Assembly (NCBI GenBank): GCA_937146645.1
Contig: CAKZRQ010000017.1
Coordinates: 124,001-188,000, forward strand
DNA: 64,000 nucleotides
Direction of reading: 5' to 3'
Source of the DNA: an uncultured Cyclobacteriaceae bacterium
Lineage (GTDB): Bacteria; Bacteroidota; Bacteroidia; Cytophagales; Cyclobacteriaceae
A model generated the notes under the pieces. That model did not search any database. It saw only the letters and a program-made list of their open reading frames with translations, and was not told the DNA's origin. This document shows positions 33,394-43,124 of this stretch, one piece after another (position 1 is the stretch's first letter; each line of letters begins with the position of its first letter). A program made the translations under genes and the position numbers.

Positions 33394-35757
33394 TTATTCT
33401 TGATATAATCTAATTTCTACTTTTCGATCTTGTCCCTTGGATTGTTGAGAACCTCTTAAGATTAAACCTCCCACTTCTTTAATCATGCGATTTGATTCTA
33501 TTCCGAGATCTTCATTAAATACCCGAAATACTTCATCGACCCGTTGATTGCTGATCATTAGGTTATACTCCATTGGACCTGTGTTATCTGCAAAGCCAAT
33601 TAATTCCAGTTTGGCCTCTGGATTTTCCTTCAGATAGGATGCTATTGGCTGAAGTTTTTCCATTTCCTCCTCTGAAAGTTTTGTCTCATTTATGCCAAAA
33701 TAGACTTCTACCTTGCTGCTTTTTAACAGTAGCGGATTAGTTTTTTCAATCCTCACGGTGTCTATAATTTTTTGAGCATTTCTGAGACTGTCAATGAGTA
33801 AGGAGTCACTTGCAATCCGGGCAAGTAAAACCGAATCTGGCTGATAGAGGGTGCTGTCCGTAGGTGCATCTTTTTTGCCCCCACTCGTGATGGCAGCAGT
33901 GGCAGCTGCTGTTCCTCCTACGAGTAAAGCATCTTCCAAAAGATCATTATTTTTTTCTTCGAGTCTCTCTTGCCTTCGAGCAGCCTTCTCTTCTGCCTTT
34001 CTCGCCTTCTCATTATTCTTTTCTATTTTTTTCCTGGTGTCTTCATCAATTCCTTCCTGAGTTACCACTATTTCCTGTGGCTCTTCTTCGGCACTCGTGG
34101 TTTGAGCTGCAGGTTGGGTCTCAAGTTTCGCAGCAAATGCCATCATCATCGCTGAATCTCTTGTTGCTTGCGCTTGCAGCATATCCTCTCTAAACTTCTC
34201 TAATTCCTCATCGAATTGTTCTCTACTCATCATATCCTCGCTTGAGCTTCTTTGAACCGAAGTAGAATCCAGGATTACTTCAGTGGGCTGTTCTTCACCA
34301 TAAACTACTCGGGTAACTTGACCGGGATAAATAAGGATTTCATTTAATTCTGAAGGGATGGAGGTGGAATCAGTGCTACTCGCCAATTTCGCTTGTGTTA
34401 ATAATGATTGATTGATCGAATCGAGTGAGTACAAATTCCTGTTTTGTACAGCTTCTAGGGAGTCGATCTGATTACCCAGTCCAGCTTGTTCATTTGCTAT
34501 ATTGTTAATTCGAATTTGTCTTACTTCTTCTGAGGCTATGGTGTCTGACATGGCAAGACTTCGAACTTCCTCATAGTCATTGAATTCTCTTCTTAATCCT
34601 ATTAATTGCTCTTCGGTCGATGCAGAATCCAGTTTTGTTGACTCTTTCAAATTTTGTAACGCAACTATTTGGGTGGAATCCATTGAATTAATTGCTGTAC
34701 CAATGGAATCGGCCTTGTTTGATCGTTGGGGTAATTGAATTACAGTGAAGTAATTTGTTTGACCAGTTTCTTCAGCTCTTTTTCTTTGTGCCTCTTCATT
34801 CAAGAGTTCTAGGTCTTTGTCAGATGGCTGATAAGTATAGCGCTGGGTGACTACAGGTGGATTAAATGCTTCTTTGTTTGCTCCAAAGCTAAATTTGATA
34901 CCCATTCCGTGATAGATGTACCAGTCAACATTACCATTTTCAAACCCACGCCAGGGGTTGTCAGCGGTGACTATATTGGTTCCGGGTTGACCTGCATATG
35001 CCTGAAAGTCATTGTCATAATTTGGTCTGTATACTCCAGAAATATCATCTAGATAATCCGTTGCAGCTCGTTTGAAATCAGTTTGAGCAAAGAACTCAAT
35101 ACTTCTGGTGATCCTTATTCTGAAGCCCAGACCCAAGTTTGCATAAAGTGTGGTATTCCTATAACCATCAGGACTTTCTGCACCGAGGTTATTCAGGTTA
35201 GTCTCAAATGTTCCATCAGGGATTACATTTGGGTTGGTGTAATCGTATCGATTACCATTTTCATCAAGTAAATCTCCATTCACATTGAAAGACTGCACTC
35301 CGAATCCTAGGGTGAAATATGGGGCGAATATGGATTTACCATTTAATAGCCAATTATTATCTGGCTTGAAGACAAAGGACAATCCTGTGTCGAAAATGTC
35401 CGTCTGGAAATTTAATGCTCGATCAAAATTTAAACCTTCAACAAAGAGGTTACCGTCGTTTTGCACGAATCTATCTCCAGCTCCAAATTGATAGGTTCCA
35501 GCCGTGAGCATTAAGCCAACTGAATTTCCAAGTGCATATTCTAAAGAAGCCTGATAGGATAATCTTTGCGAGTAGGTGTCATACCTTTTGTAAAGCCGTG
35601 TAAAGTTCCCAAAGTTATTAACCTTTAGGGGTCTGATATCACCGAGATAATTGGTAACTCCAGCGCTTATTCCAAATCTCCACTTATTGCCATAGAGCTG
35701 TGCTGAAGCAGAGTAGGAGAGACAGAGTAAAAAGAAAATAATAGCTATCCTTTTCAT
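33394..35757 (-). CDS. OmpA-family protein with N-terminal beta-barrel
   Basis: 787 residues from ATG 35757 (KRIAIIFFLLCLSYSASAQ signal peptide). Residues about 20-300 are barrel-like (GISAGVTNYLGDIRPLK, FGLGFGVQ-type strands). A long, Gln/Glu/Ser-rich, mostly helical linker follows, with a Lys/Glu coiled-coil piece near 600-640 (KKIEKNNEKARKAEEKAARR). The C-terminal ~110 residues are an OmpA peptidoglycan-binding domain: VEVYFGINETKLSEEEMEKL, LELIGFADNTG, YNLMISNQRVDEV. Its role is probably to link the outer membrane to peptidoglycan. Starts one base after the upstream stop. Confidence 0.85.
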   Translation of the reverse strand: MKRIAIIFFLLCLSYSASAQLYGNKWRFGISAGVTNYLGDIRPLKVNNFGNFTRLYKRYDTYSQRLSYQASLEYALGNSVGLMLTAGTYQFGAGDRFVQNDGNLFVEGLNFDRALNFQTDIFDTGLSFVFKPDNNWLLNGKSIFAPYFTLGFGVQSFNVNGDLLDENGNRYDYTNPNVIPDGTFETNLNNLGAESPDGYRNTTLYANLGLGFRIRITRSIEFFAQTDFKRAATDYLDDISGVYRPNYDNDFQAYAGQPGTNIVTADNPWRGFENGNVDWYIYHGMGIKFSFGANKEAFNPPVVTQRYTYQPSDKDLELLNEEAQRKRAEETGQTNYFTVIQLPQRSNKADSIGTAINSMDSTQIVALQNLKESTKLDSASTEEQLIGLRREFNDYEEVRSLAMSDTIASEEVRQIRINNIANEQAGLGNQIDSLEAVQNRNLYSLDSINQSLLTQAKLASSTDSTSIPSELNEILIYPGQVTRVVYGEEQPTEVILDSTSVQRSSSEDMMSREQFDEELEKFREDMLQAQATRDSAMMMAFAAKLETQPAAQTTSAEEEPQEIVVTQEGIDEDTRKKIEKNNEKARKAEEKAARRQERLEEKNNDLLEDALLVGGTAAATAAITSGGKKDAPTDSTLYQPDSVLLARIASDSLLIDSLRNAQKIIDTVRIEKTNPLLLKSSKVEVYFGINETKLSEEEMEKLQPIASYLKENPEAKLELIGFADNTGPMEYNLMISNQRVDEVFRVFNEDLGIESNRMIKEVGGLILRGSQQSKGQDRKVEIRLYQE

Positions 35758-35758
35758 A

Positions 35759-36925
35759 TTATTTCTTTTTACCAAAGCCTAACCATACATTAAACTCTGC
35801 ACTTAATCCTATAAAAGGGGAGAAGTTGTTTTGATTTGTTCCACTCAATTTCTCCGTGGATACGAACGTTCCCCCAGCATTTAGTCTGATAATTCTGAAG
35901 AAATTGTAGCCTAACCCAACATAGACAGGGCGATCAAGGGCGGGACCTGATATTGTCTCTCCCAAGCTATTTTTCATATTACCTCTTACAAAAAATCCAG
36001 TGGAAACGGAGAGGTTGTTTAAAAACTTATTGAAAGCTCGGTTTCCCAGAGGAAAAGAAAATCCAATATATGGACTAGCAACGAACTCCTGATTAGGAAG
36101 ACCTTCGCTTAGGGATATGGCCCCATAACCCAGATTTAAAGGAATTACGTTTGGTAAATTTTCAGTCTCATAATTGGCAAATATCATTTCATCTACCATT
36201 ACGAGCATGTTAGGGCTGAAGTATTGCCTGAGCTCAGCTTCAATGATCTTATTCACTTCCTCCAGATAAGTGGCAGCGTAAACGGCTCTTGCATTATCAT
36301 TTTCGCTCATGCCAGTGGCGTTAAACTTCGCCTTACCCATCTTCAAATTTTTGTGCTGCTCAAGTTTGGTTCGGGTCAAATCACTAAAGCCAGGGAATGG
36401 CTGCCCATTTGGAAGTTCGAAATAGAAGGCCCCTGACTCTACTATGCTCTTCATTCGCTCCATCACACTAGGAATATTCTCCGAGAATTCTATTCCTCCT
36501 TTTTTTACACTTGTGATGGTGCTGAGGTAAGTTTCCAGATTTTGATAAACCAAAGCAGCCACTTCCCTGATTTGTTCAGGTCCAGCCTTTTGGTAAAATC
36601 GAAATTCAAGATGATACTCAGAATTTGACCTTAAGGGCTCTTCTACATATACTTGAAACTCCTGATCTTTGTAACCGAAAGGCGCTTTCCAAAAGTAATT
36701 TGAAGCTCGATCTGCTGATTTTTTGGATTGGTAAAGGGTGAGTTTTACCATCTCGATTTGATCTGGAACAGCTCCGGTAATTCCGAATTGGTCCTCTGCT
36801 GGTATTGGAAGCCCACCATTGATCTCCTTGTTGATTATATTAAGATTGATCTTCTTGATTTGAGCATTAGCAACGCTAGCGCCAAAGACAAGTAGCAGGA
36901 CAACAAAGGGTAAAAATTTATTCAT
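35759..36925 (-). CDS. Unrecognised exported envelope protein, C-terminal barrel-like
   Basis: 388 residues from ATG 36925 (NKFLPFVVLLLVFGASVANA signal peptide). The middle (about 90-260) is helical and charged (GQPFPGFSDLTRTKLEQHKN); the last ~120 residues look like membrane strands (VASPYIGFSFPLGNRAFNKF, YVGLGYNFFRIIRLNAGGTF, FSPFIGLSAEFNVWLGFGKKK). No family recognised. It is the first gene of a three-gene operon with the OmpA-family protein and the HAD-like lipoprotein, so an envelope function is likely. Confidence 0.65.
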   Translation of the reverse strand: MNKFLPFVVLLLVFGASVANAQIKKINLNIINKEINGGLPIPAEDQFGITGAVPDQIEMVKLTLYQSKKSADRASNYFWKAPFGYKDQEFQVYVEEPLRSNSEYHLEFRFYQKAGPEQIREVAALVYQNLETYLSTITSVKKGGIEFSENIPSVMERMKSIVESGAFYFELPNGQPFPGFSDLTRTKLEQHKNLKMGKAKFNATGMSENDNARAVYAATYLEEVNKIIEAELRQYFSPNMLVMVDEMIFANYETENLPNVIPLNLGYGAISLSEGLPNQEFVASPYIGFSFPLGNRAFNKFLNNLSVSTGFFVRGNMKNSLGETISGPALDRPVYVGLGYNFFRIIRLNAGGTFVSTEKLSGTNQNNFSPFIGLSAEFNVWLGFGKKK

Positions 36926-37001
36926 AATTAAAAATTTGATCCTCGCATCTGTCAATTTATTGAAAATCTATTGACTCTCAATATTTGTCAGGATCGAATC
37001 T

Positions 37002-38456
37002 TTAATTGAATTTTTTGAATCTGAATGAATATCCAATTAGCAAACCAATATTAGAATAGCTTGCTCTCGTGATGGTGAGGGCGCCCTCTAAGGGTGGATT
37101 TGGGTCCGATGACGAAAAGCTATTTTCCTGGATATAGTCATTTGTACCTCCAAAACTGTAGACTAAACCCAGGGTAAGGCTGCTCCTTTCTTTTTCCCAA
37201 ACTGTCCCAGCACTTACATGGAATATATCCCACTGAGTAATTTCAGTAACTATTTGGGTTCCCCGAACTGGTTCTTCGTCAAAGTAGGAGAAATCAGTCC
37301 TGAAGCTTCCCATTAATTTAAAATTCTGACCCAGATAACCTTCATAGCCAATGGCCACATTAGTCACCGCTTTCATGCCAGTTTCTACATTAAGGAAGTC
37401 CTCCGATCCCAAGTCTTCCAATGCTGGGAAACTTGGTCTAAAGAAATCATTCGGCTCCACATTCATGATTCGATATGGACTGATTGCTCCAAATTGTGTG
37501 ATGTTAATGCTAAGGATACTTCTACTGAATTGTTTATGGGCTCCTAGACTAAACTGAAAGGGGGACTTATAGGTCGACTTCAGTTTTTCTTGTCTGTCGG
37601 AAGCAAATGCTGTTATTCGATCCCCACCTTCTCTTACTATGAGGTTTGTAATAGTGATGTCCTCTGCCACGGTTCCATTACCGAGCCAATCTATCCCTGG
37701 AGATTGTACAGCGAAGGCTAAGCCCCAACCCGCCTTTTGATAATTTAAACCTACCTTAAGTGCTGTTCTGACTGCAAAATAATTCACGAATTCATTTTGA
37801 GCTCTTGATACTAAAAAAGGATCATCTGAATTACTAAAGGTCTTAGCATTGAATCGGTAATTGAAATCAACAGATCTTAGAGTATTGAGTAGGCTGATTC
37901 CGAAACCCAGATTCGGCTTAATTTTCCTGCCTATGCCTAGAATCACAGTGGTTTCCTGTACGGTGGCGGCTAATGCAGTTTCAGAAACAAGTTCTTCAGG
38001 TCCTGGACTCTCTTCCTCATCTATTAAGTCGAAATCTCTTTCTAATCTTGCGACTCCATTGAATCGAAAGCTTACAGGTGTAATCAGGGCATAGCTCAAG
38101 TTCCACGGAGTTTTATTTTTAATAGTACCGCTAATGAGAAGGGGAACGGTATTGAATTGTAAACCTCTGAAATCCTCTCTTTCGCCGAGGGCATTCTCAA
38201 TTTTTATATTTTCTAACCCATAAAGATTTGCATTTATAGAAATAGAGCTGGTATCTAAGAAGGCGAGGTTTCCAGGGTTATAATAAACGCCCGCATTATC
38301 TAAAGTGTCCGTGAGGACGGCACCACCGAGCAAAGCTGCCCTGGTCCCAAACTGTTGATTCCAGTGGTGAGTATCCTGAGCATGAAGTATTTCAGGACAC
38401 ATGAGTAATCCTAAAATCAAAAAGTAAACAGGCAAAAATGCCTTTTTCAACCTCAT
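37002..38456 (-). CDS. FadL/OmpP1-like outer-membrane transporter
   Basis: 484 residues from ATG 38456 (RLKKAFLPVYFLILGLLMCP signal peptide). An N-terminal hatch-like FGTRAALLGGAVLTDTLDNA, then VYYNPGNLAFLD, resembles the FadL family (PF03349), in which this region forms the plug. The rest is a 14-strand-type barrel ending in GYSFRFKKFN. FadL proteins carry hydrophobic compounds across the outer membrane. The start overlaps the PAP2 stop by four bases (ATGA). Last gene of a four-gene operon. Confidence 0.75.
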   Translation of the reverse strand: MRLKKAFLPVYFLILGLLMCPEILHAQDTHHWNQQFGTRAALLGGAVLTDTLDNAGVYYNPGNLAFLDTSSISINANLYGLENIKIENALGEREDFRGLQFNTVPLLISGTIKNKTPWNLSYALITPVSFRFNGVARLERDFDLIDEEESPGPEELVSETALAATVQETTVILGIGRKIKPNLGFGISLLNTLRSVDFNYRFNAKTFSNSDDPFLVSRAQNEFVNYFAVRTALKVGLNYQKAGWGLAFAVQSPGIDWLGNGTVAEDITITNLIVREGGDRITAFASDRQEKLKSTYKSPFQFSLGAHKQFSRSILSINITQFGAISPYRIMNVEPNDFFRPSFPALEDLGSEDFLNVETGMKAVTNVAIGYEGYLGQNFKLMGSFRTDFSYFDEEPVRGTQIVTEITQWDIFHVSAGTVWEKERSSLTLGLVYSFGGTNDYIQENSFSSSDPNPPLEGALTITRASYSNIGLLIGYSFRFKKFN

Positions 38457-39028
38457 TTTAAAACTTGCTTTAAAATCTCTCTTCTGATAAAAACAATTAA
38501 AAACCATACTAAAAATCCTATCGCCAGGCCTATGCTTGCACCTAAAATCACATCAAAGGGATAGTGCACCCCTAAGTAAATTCTAGTGTATGAAATTACG
38601 GCAGCCCATAAAAAGAGCCATGGCAGATATTTCAATTTACCTTTCATTTTGAGATTTAGGAACATGGCTATCGCAAAGGTATTGGCCGCATGGCTAGAAA
38701 CGAATCCGTACAGACCTCCACATCTTCCATAGTTGAAAATCTGCCCATCCCATCTATCATCGTGACAAGGTCTGAGTCGTTCAAAATAAGGCTTCATAAA
38801 ACCTGATGTGAGTTGGTCGGCCAATAAAATCGAAAAAGCAACCCCGGCAAAAACCCACCAGCTGTTTTTTGGATCTTGGCGGTAAATAAAAAAGATCAAA
38901 ACCAGATAAAATGGAATCCATGTAATGGTCTGGGTCATCTGGAACATGATGGGATCCAACCAATCCGCCCTTATTCCATTAAGGAATAGGAATAATGCTT
39001 CATCTACTTCTTTTAATTGTTCAAGCAT
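38453..39028 (-). CDS. PAP2-family membrane phosphatase
   Basis: 191 residues with about five to six membrane helices. The three PAP2 motifs are present: KPYFERLRP (Lys79, Arg86), SSHAANT (Ser112-His113) and YTRIYLGVHYPFD (Arg149, His155, Asp159). This active site dephosphorylates lipid phosphates such as undecaprenyl pyrophosphate, phosphatidic acid or lipid A. Substrate cannot be told. Its start overlaps hemF by eight bases. Confidence 0.9.
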   Translation of the reverse strand: MLEQLKEVDEALFLFLNGIRADWLDPIMFQMTQTITWIPFYLVLIFFIYRQDPKNSWWVFAGVAFSILLADQLTSGFMKPYFERLRPCHDDRWDGQIFNYGRCGGLYGFVSSHAANTFAIAMFLNLKMKGKLKYLPWLFLWAAVISYTRIYLGVHYPFDVILGASIGLAIGFLVWFLIVFIRREILKQVLK

Positions 39029-39932
39029 CAGGAATATTTATCCAGTCTATATCTTTTTTTAGAAGATTTAAGGTCATTTGTTCTAGAGAGTCAGGCAGCG
39101 GCTCATGCATATACTCCCAGTTAGCAATGGGAGGCATGCTCATCAAAATACTTTCAGTCCTACCATTAGTGTCAAGGCCGAATTTGGTTCCAGCATCCCA
39201 AACCAAATTGAACTCTACATACCTACCTCTCCGAAGGTTTTGCCAAGATTTTTCTTGGTCACTAAACGCTTTATCATGATTCTTCTTCATGAAATATCCA
39301 TAGATATCAGGAAAAAGCCTTCCAATATCCAGGCTAAATTCCAGAATTCTCTCAAAATCTGAATCTGACTCAGCACTAAGGCGGTCATAAAAAATTCCTC
39401 CAACTCCTCGGGTTTCTTTTCGATGCCTTACGTAGAAGTAATCATCCGCCCATTTTTTATACTTCGAATAGCTCTCTGGATCGAAAGAATCACATACTTT
39501 TTTAACTTCTCTATGAAAGTGTCTGGCCTCCTCTGGAATTACGTAATGAGGAGTTAAATCTATTCCGCCACCAAACCAATGAACCCCATTATCCATTTCG
39601 AAGTATCGGATGTTCATATGAATTATGGGGACGAATGGGTTATGAGGGTGAAGGACTATGGATACACCAGTGGCGAAAAAATCAGCTTCATCCAGACCTA
39701 ATTTTGAAAGGATTTTCTCTGGTGTTTTACCTCCAACCGCAGAAAATGCCACACCGCCTTTCTCAATAATTTTTCCGCCTTCAAATATTCGAGTTCTTCC
39801 ACCACCTCCTTCAGGCCTTTCCCAGGCATCCTCTCGGAACTTACCTTCACCATCATGTTTGGTTAGTTCATCACAGATGTGGTCCTGAATCTGCTTATAG
39901 ATTTCTGCTATTTCTTCTTTAGTCTTTCTCAT
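39021..39932 (-). CDS. hemF: Oxygen-dependent coproporphyrinogen III oxidase
   Basis: 303 residues. HemF converts coproporphyrinogen III to protoporphyrinogen IX with O2, a step in haem synthesis. Characteristic stretches include REDAWERPEGGGGRTRIFEG, VHPHNPFVPIIHMNIRYF-like sequence at about 90-110, VHWFGGGIDLTPHYV, and the C-terminal RRGRYVEFNLVWDAGTKFGL. Complete compared with the E. coli enzyme (299 aa). Presence of this O2-dependent form points to aerobic growth. In an operon with a PAP2 phosphatase and a TamA-like protein; the reason for that grouping is not evident. Confidence 0.95.
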   Translation of the reverse strand: MRKTKEEIAEIYKQIQDHICDELTKHDGEGKFREDAWERPEGGGGRTRIFEGGKIIEKGGVAFSAVGGKTPEKILSKLGLDEADFFATGVSIVLHPHNPFVPIIHMNIRYFEMDNGVHWFGGGIDLTPHYVIPEEARHFHREVKKVCDSFDPESYSKYKKWADDYFYVRHRKETRGVGGIFYDRLSAESDSDFERILEFSLDIGRLFPDIYGYFMKKNHDKAFSDQEKSWQNLRRGRYVEFNLVWDAGTKFGLDTNGRTESILMSMPPIANWEYMHEPLPDSLEQMTLNLLKKDIDWINIPDA

Positions 39933-39937
39933 TATTT

Positions 39938-42358
39938 TTAGAAAGGATAACCTATACCAAAATTTAAAACGGTCTGACCCCGCACTCCGAAGGGCTGCTT
40001 GAACGAAATATTATCAAGGACCCATCGCTGACCTTCTGGCTGAGCTGGATCCACAGCCTTTGTTGCTAAGTCAAGTCTCACCACCAGAAAATCAAAATCC
40101 ATTCGCAAGCCTATTCCAGAGCCAATTGCCAGTTCTTTGTAAAATCGGTCCCACCTGAAATCTGCCCCTGGTCTGGCACTATCTACACCTATAACCCACG
40201 AATTACCAACGTCAATAAACAATGCTAAGTCAAAGTAGCCGACTAATTTTCTTCTGTATTCAAACATGGATTCGAAAATCATTTCTGCCGGTTGCTCAAT
40301 ACGGTAGTCATATGGGCCGTTTTCTCCGACAGCTGGGCTGTAGCTTCCTGGGCCTAATCGTCTCGCTTGCCATGCACGGATACTTGTACCTCCACCAGCG
40401 AAGAAATATTTTTCATAGGGGAGAATACCACCGCTAATACCATAGGGTTGAGCGATACCGAAATTTGCTCGATAAGCCAGTGTCTGTTTTTTATCTATCG
40501 GGAAGTATCTTCTAAAGTCCGCTTGAAATTTTAGCCATTGGAAATTGGCGAATTCAATATCCTCCTCGTTGCTTTGAACATCAAAGAAATTCAGTGAGGT
40601 ACCACCACTTTCTCCAAACAGCCTTAATAGGGAGGCATTGTTTGCCCTAAAGTTCCCATAGTCGTTAAAATTGATAATGGATTGGGCGGAAATGGCACTA
40701 ACGAAAGAGGGTAGGAAAGACCAAATGAGGTTGTTCCCTTCGGCTTGAAGTTCTTCAAGAACCTCAAGGAATTCGGGATCAATTCTTGGTGTTCGTATAT
40801 AATTAATATCAGCAACATTCACAGTGAACTGCTGCCTGTTATTTCGGGTGGCCCAAGTATATGCCAGTAAACCATTAAGACCAGTTCTTACATATTCGGG
40901 CCTATTGGTGTAGTTATATCCAAATTGAGTTCTGGTATTGGGATTATACCTACCATATTTCTGTAAGGCTCCTGGAGCAAACGGAATTAAGAATCTTGGA
41001 AAAATTACAGAAGCCGAAAGGCCAACTTCCCTACTTTGATAAACCCCCTGGTCGGTAGCAGAAGCCACACCTTCTAGTCCAGCACGGAAGTTGAATTCCA
41101 ATATCTCTCCTGCCCGGAAGAAGTTTCTATTCCTTAATGATGTGGAAAAAAACGGTCCCGGAAGCTGTTGAGTAATACTTAATCCGAGCTGATTCGTAAG
41201 CTGATATTTTTTGTTAGGCTGAGCATAAACCTTTGCAGTAAGCTTATTACCTAGTGTATCAAAACCAATGTTTAAGAATCTGAACAAGTCAAGGTTGTTC
41301 AGTTGTTTCTGGGTCTCGATGAATTCTTCCCGGCTGTAGAGATCACCGTTTCTAAAGAAAACTCTGGATGCCAACACTCGTTCTGAGTAGCGATCATTAT
41401 AAAAACTGAAATCTATTCCTTCAAACTCCCTTTTGTCATCACGGTCTACAAATTCATCGCTAGGGGGGATTACCTTGAATTTGACAGAGTCAATGGTATA
41501 TGCTTCATGCTTTTCTGCAAAGCTAGGTTTCAGGATTACTTGTTCAATATCAAGCTCCTTTGTAACCGTATCCATATAGAGATTATACTCAATAAAGGAT
41601 TTGGAAAATGTGTAGTAGCCATTGTTTTTTAGGAGATTTTCGACTCTGTTCCGCTCTGCTATCGCGTTTCCTTGCACATATATTTCTCCAGGTACAAGGA
41701 GATTTTCTTCATTGTATTGTCTAAGAAGAAGCTTGAGCTCTTCGTTGTCACTTTTTGTATAAAATGAATCAATTAGATAAGGCTCTTTCTCGTTTAAGAT
41801 ATAATTAACATATGCCTTTTTCTTTTTTGTTTCGACCTGATAGCTTACCTCAGCGTCAAGGAACCCATTATTAATCAGGTAATTATTTAACTGTGAAACA
41901 GTCTCTTCTGTAGCTGAGCTATCCAGCATTACCACAGGATTTCCCGTCCTCATCAAAAGGTTTCCGAATTCTTGCTTCTCTTCTAAGTGCTCAATTTTTG
42001 CCTCTTTCTTTTCTACCTTCTTCTTGACTTTTTTGAGGTTTGAAAGACTATCTACGCCATCTATCAACTCCTGCCTTTCCACCTGAGTTCTTTCTAGTTT
42101 TTGACTCACTTTGGCACTGTCATAGAAAGGAACACCAAGCCTGTATATAGTTACCCCAAGAGATGAATTAAGAATTGGAACCCGAGTATTTGGTTCTTGA
42201 CGATAAAGATTGATCAGATCATTCTTATCTGATAGCTCAATTCCTTCAAGCTGATTTTCATATAAAACGTATTCCCCTTCTTGTACATTCTTGGTTAGCG
42301 AGCAAGCTGTAATAGAGGCCGCCAGACCGATAAAAAGTATATATTTGAGGAATTTCAA
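39938..42358 (-). CDS. TamA/BamA-family outer-membrane protein, lipidated (TamL-like)
   Basis: 806 residues if translation starts at TTG 42358, which I prefer: it gives KFLKYILFIGLAASITAC, a lipoprotein signal peptide with Cys19. The longer ATG (42511) would add 51 residues running antisense through the methyltransferase gene. Residues about 30-330 contain POTRA-like repeats (AYVNYILNEKEPYLIDSFY and AEKHEAYTIDSVKFKVIPP), followed by a surface-antigen barrel (TNQLGLSITQQLPGPFFSTS, FFAGGGTSIRAWQARRLGPG, GSGIGLRMDFDFLVVRLDLA). Bacteroidetes TamL proteins are described as lipidated TamA homologues needed for outer-membrane assembly. The usual neighbour tamB is not in this window. Confidence 0.82.
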   Translation of the reverse strand: MKFLKYILFIGLAASITACSLTKNVQEGEYVLYENQLEGIELSDKNDLINLYRQEPNTRVPILNSSLGVTIYRLGVPFYDSAKVSQKLERTQVERQELIDGVDSLSNLKKVKKKVEKKEAKIEHLEEKQEFGNLLMRTGNPVVMLDSSATEETVSQLNNYLINNGFLDAEVSYQVETKKKKAYVNYILNEKEPYLIDSFYTKSDNEELKLLLRQYNEENLLVPGEIYVQGNAIAERNRVENLLKNNGYYTFSKSFIEYNLYMDTVTKELDIEQVILKPSFAEKHEAYTIDSVKFKVIPPSDEFVDRDDKREFEGIDFSFYNDRYSERVLASRVFFRNGDLYSREEFIETQKQLNNLDLFRFLNIGFDTLGNKLTAKVYAQPNKKYQLTNQLGLSITQQLPGPFFSTSLRNRNFFRAGEILEFNFRAGLEGVASATDQGVYQSREVGLSASVIFPRFLIPFAPGALQKYGRYNPNTRTQFGYNYTNRPEYVRTGLNGLLAYTWATRNNRQQFTVNVADINYIRTPRIDPEFLEVLEELQAEGNNLIWSFLPSFVSAISAQSIINFNDYGNFRANNASLLRLFGESGGTSLNFFDVQSNEEDIEFANFQWLKFQADFRRYFPIDKKQTLAYRANFGIAQPYGISGGILPYEKYFFAGGGTSIRAWQARRLGPGSYSPAVGENGPYDYRIEQPAEMIFESMFEYRRKLVGYFDLALFIDVGNSWVIGVDSARPGADFRWDRFYKELAIGSGIGLRMDFDFLVVRLDLATKAVDPAQPEGQRWVLDNISFKQPFGVRGQTVLNFGIGYPF

Positions 42359-42377
42359 TATTGGGAAATAAGACAGA

Positions 42378-43124
42378 ATGCTTAGCAAAAATACGGTTAA
42401 GTTTATAAAAACCTTACACCAGAAAAAATACCGAAATCTCGAAAGGAAATTTCTTGTAGAAGGTGAAAAAAGTGTTCTGGAAGTCCTTAATTCCTCTTTT
42501 TCCACATCCATGTTGTTCGGTACTTCTTCCTTTTTTGAAAAGAATTCTACACGATTATCAGTTTATAAGGGTAGTGCCTTTGAGGTGAATCAAAAGCAGC
42601 TAGAGTCCTTAGGCACTTTTAAGAGCAATAAGGATGCCTTGATAGTAGTGGAAATGAAGGATTTAGCTCCAGTTAGGATACTGAAGGATGAAATTATTCT
42701 TGCCTTGGACGAAGTCAAGGATCCTGGAAATCTCGGGACTATAATTCGTATAGCCGATTGGTATGGAATTAAAAAGCTCTTACTATCTGAGGAATCTGCC
42801 GAAATATATAATCCAAAGGTCATCAACTCGACCATGGGTTCTTTCACCCGAATAGAATGGGAGTATTGCGCATTGGAAAAGAAGTTGTCAGAGGTTGAAG
42901 TTCCTATTTATGGAGCTTTGTTGGATGGTGAGAATTTGCATTCAATTGAAACGCTCAAGCCCGGTGTCATTGTGATGGGAAATGAATCCAAAGGAATCAG
43001 CCCTGGAGTACAAAGGTTGGTATCAAACTCAATCACAATTCCGGGATTTGGAATGGCGGAAAGTTTAAACGTGTCGGTGGCTACAGCGGTGATTGTGGAT
43101 TCTTTCAAGCGACTGCTGGGCTGA
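42378..43124 (+). CDS. TrmH/SpoU-family RNA methyltransferase
   Basis: 248 residues. The SPOUT motifs are clear: ALDEVKDPGNLGTIIRIADW (about 109-128), VIVMGNESKGIS (about 194-205) and IPGFGMAESLNVSVATAV (about 219-236), which form the trefoil-knot SAM pocket. The N-terminal ~95 residues (KFIKTLHQKKYRNLERKFLV) are the substrate-binding L30e-like domain of RlmB/TsnR/rRNA 2'-O-methyltransferases. Target nucleotide unknown, rRNA most likely. The stop overlaps the next start by one base (TGATG). Divergent from the TamL-like gene, 19 bases away. Confidence 0.9.
   Translation: MLSKNTVKFIKTLHQKKYRNLERKFLVEGEKSVLEVLNSSFSTSMLFGTSSFFEKNSTRLSVYKGSAFEVNQKQLESLGTFKSNKDALIVVEMKDLAPVRILKDEIILALDEVKDPGNLGTIIRIADWYGIKKLLLSEESAEIYNPKVINSTMGSFTRIEWEYCALEKKLSEVEVPIYGALLDGENLHSIETLKPGVIVMGNESKGISPGVQRLVSNSITIPGFGMAESLNVSVATAVIVDSFKRLLG

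Noticed and set aside
24942-38456. A Por/type IX secretion cluster
   Set aside because: No PorV/PorU/SprA-like or C-terminal sorting domain proteins were seen; the barrels belong to other families.
42359-42511. N-terminal 51-residue extension of the TamL-like protein
   Set aside because: It is antisense to the SpoU methyltransferase coding region and destroys the lipoprotein signal peptide.
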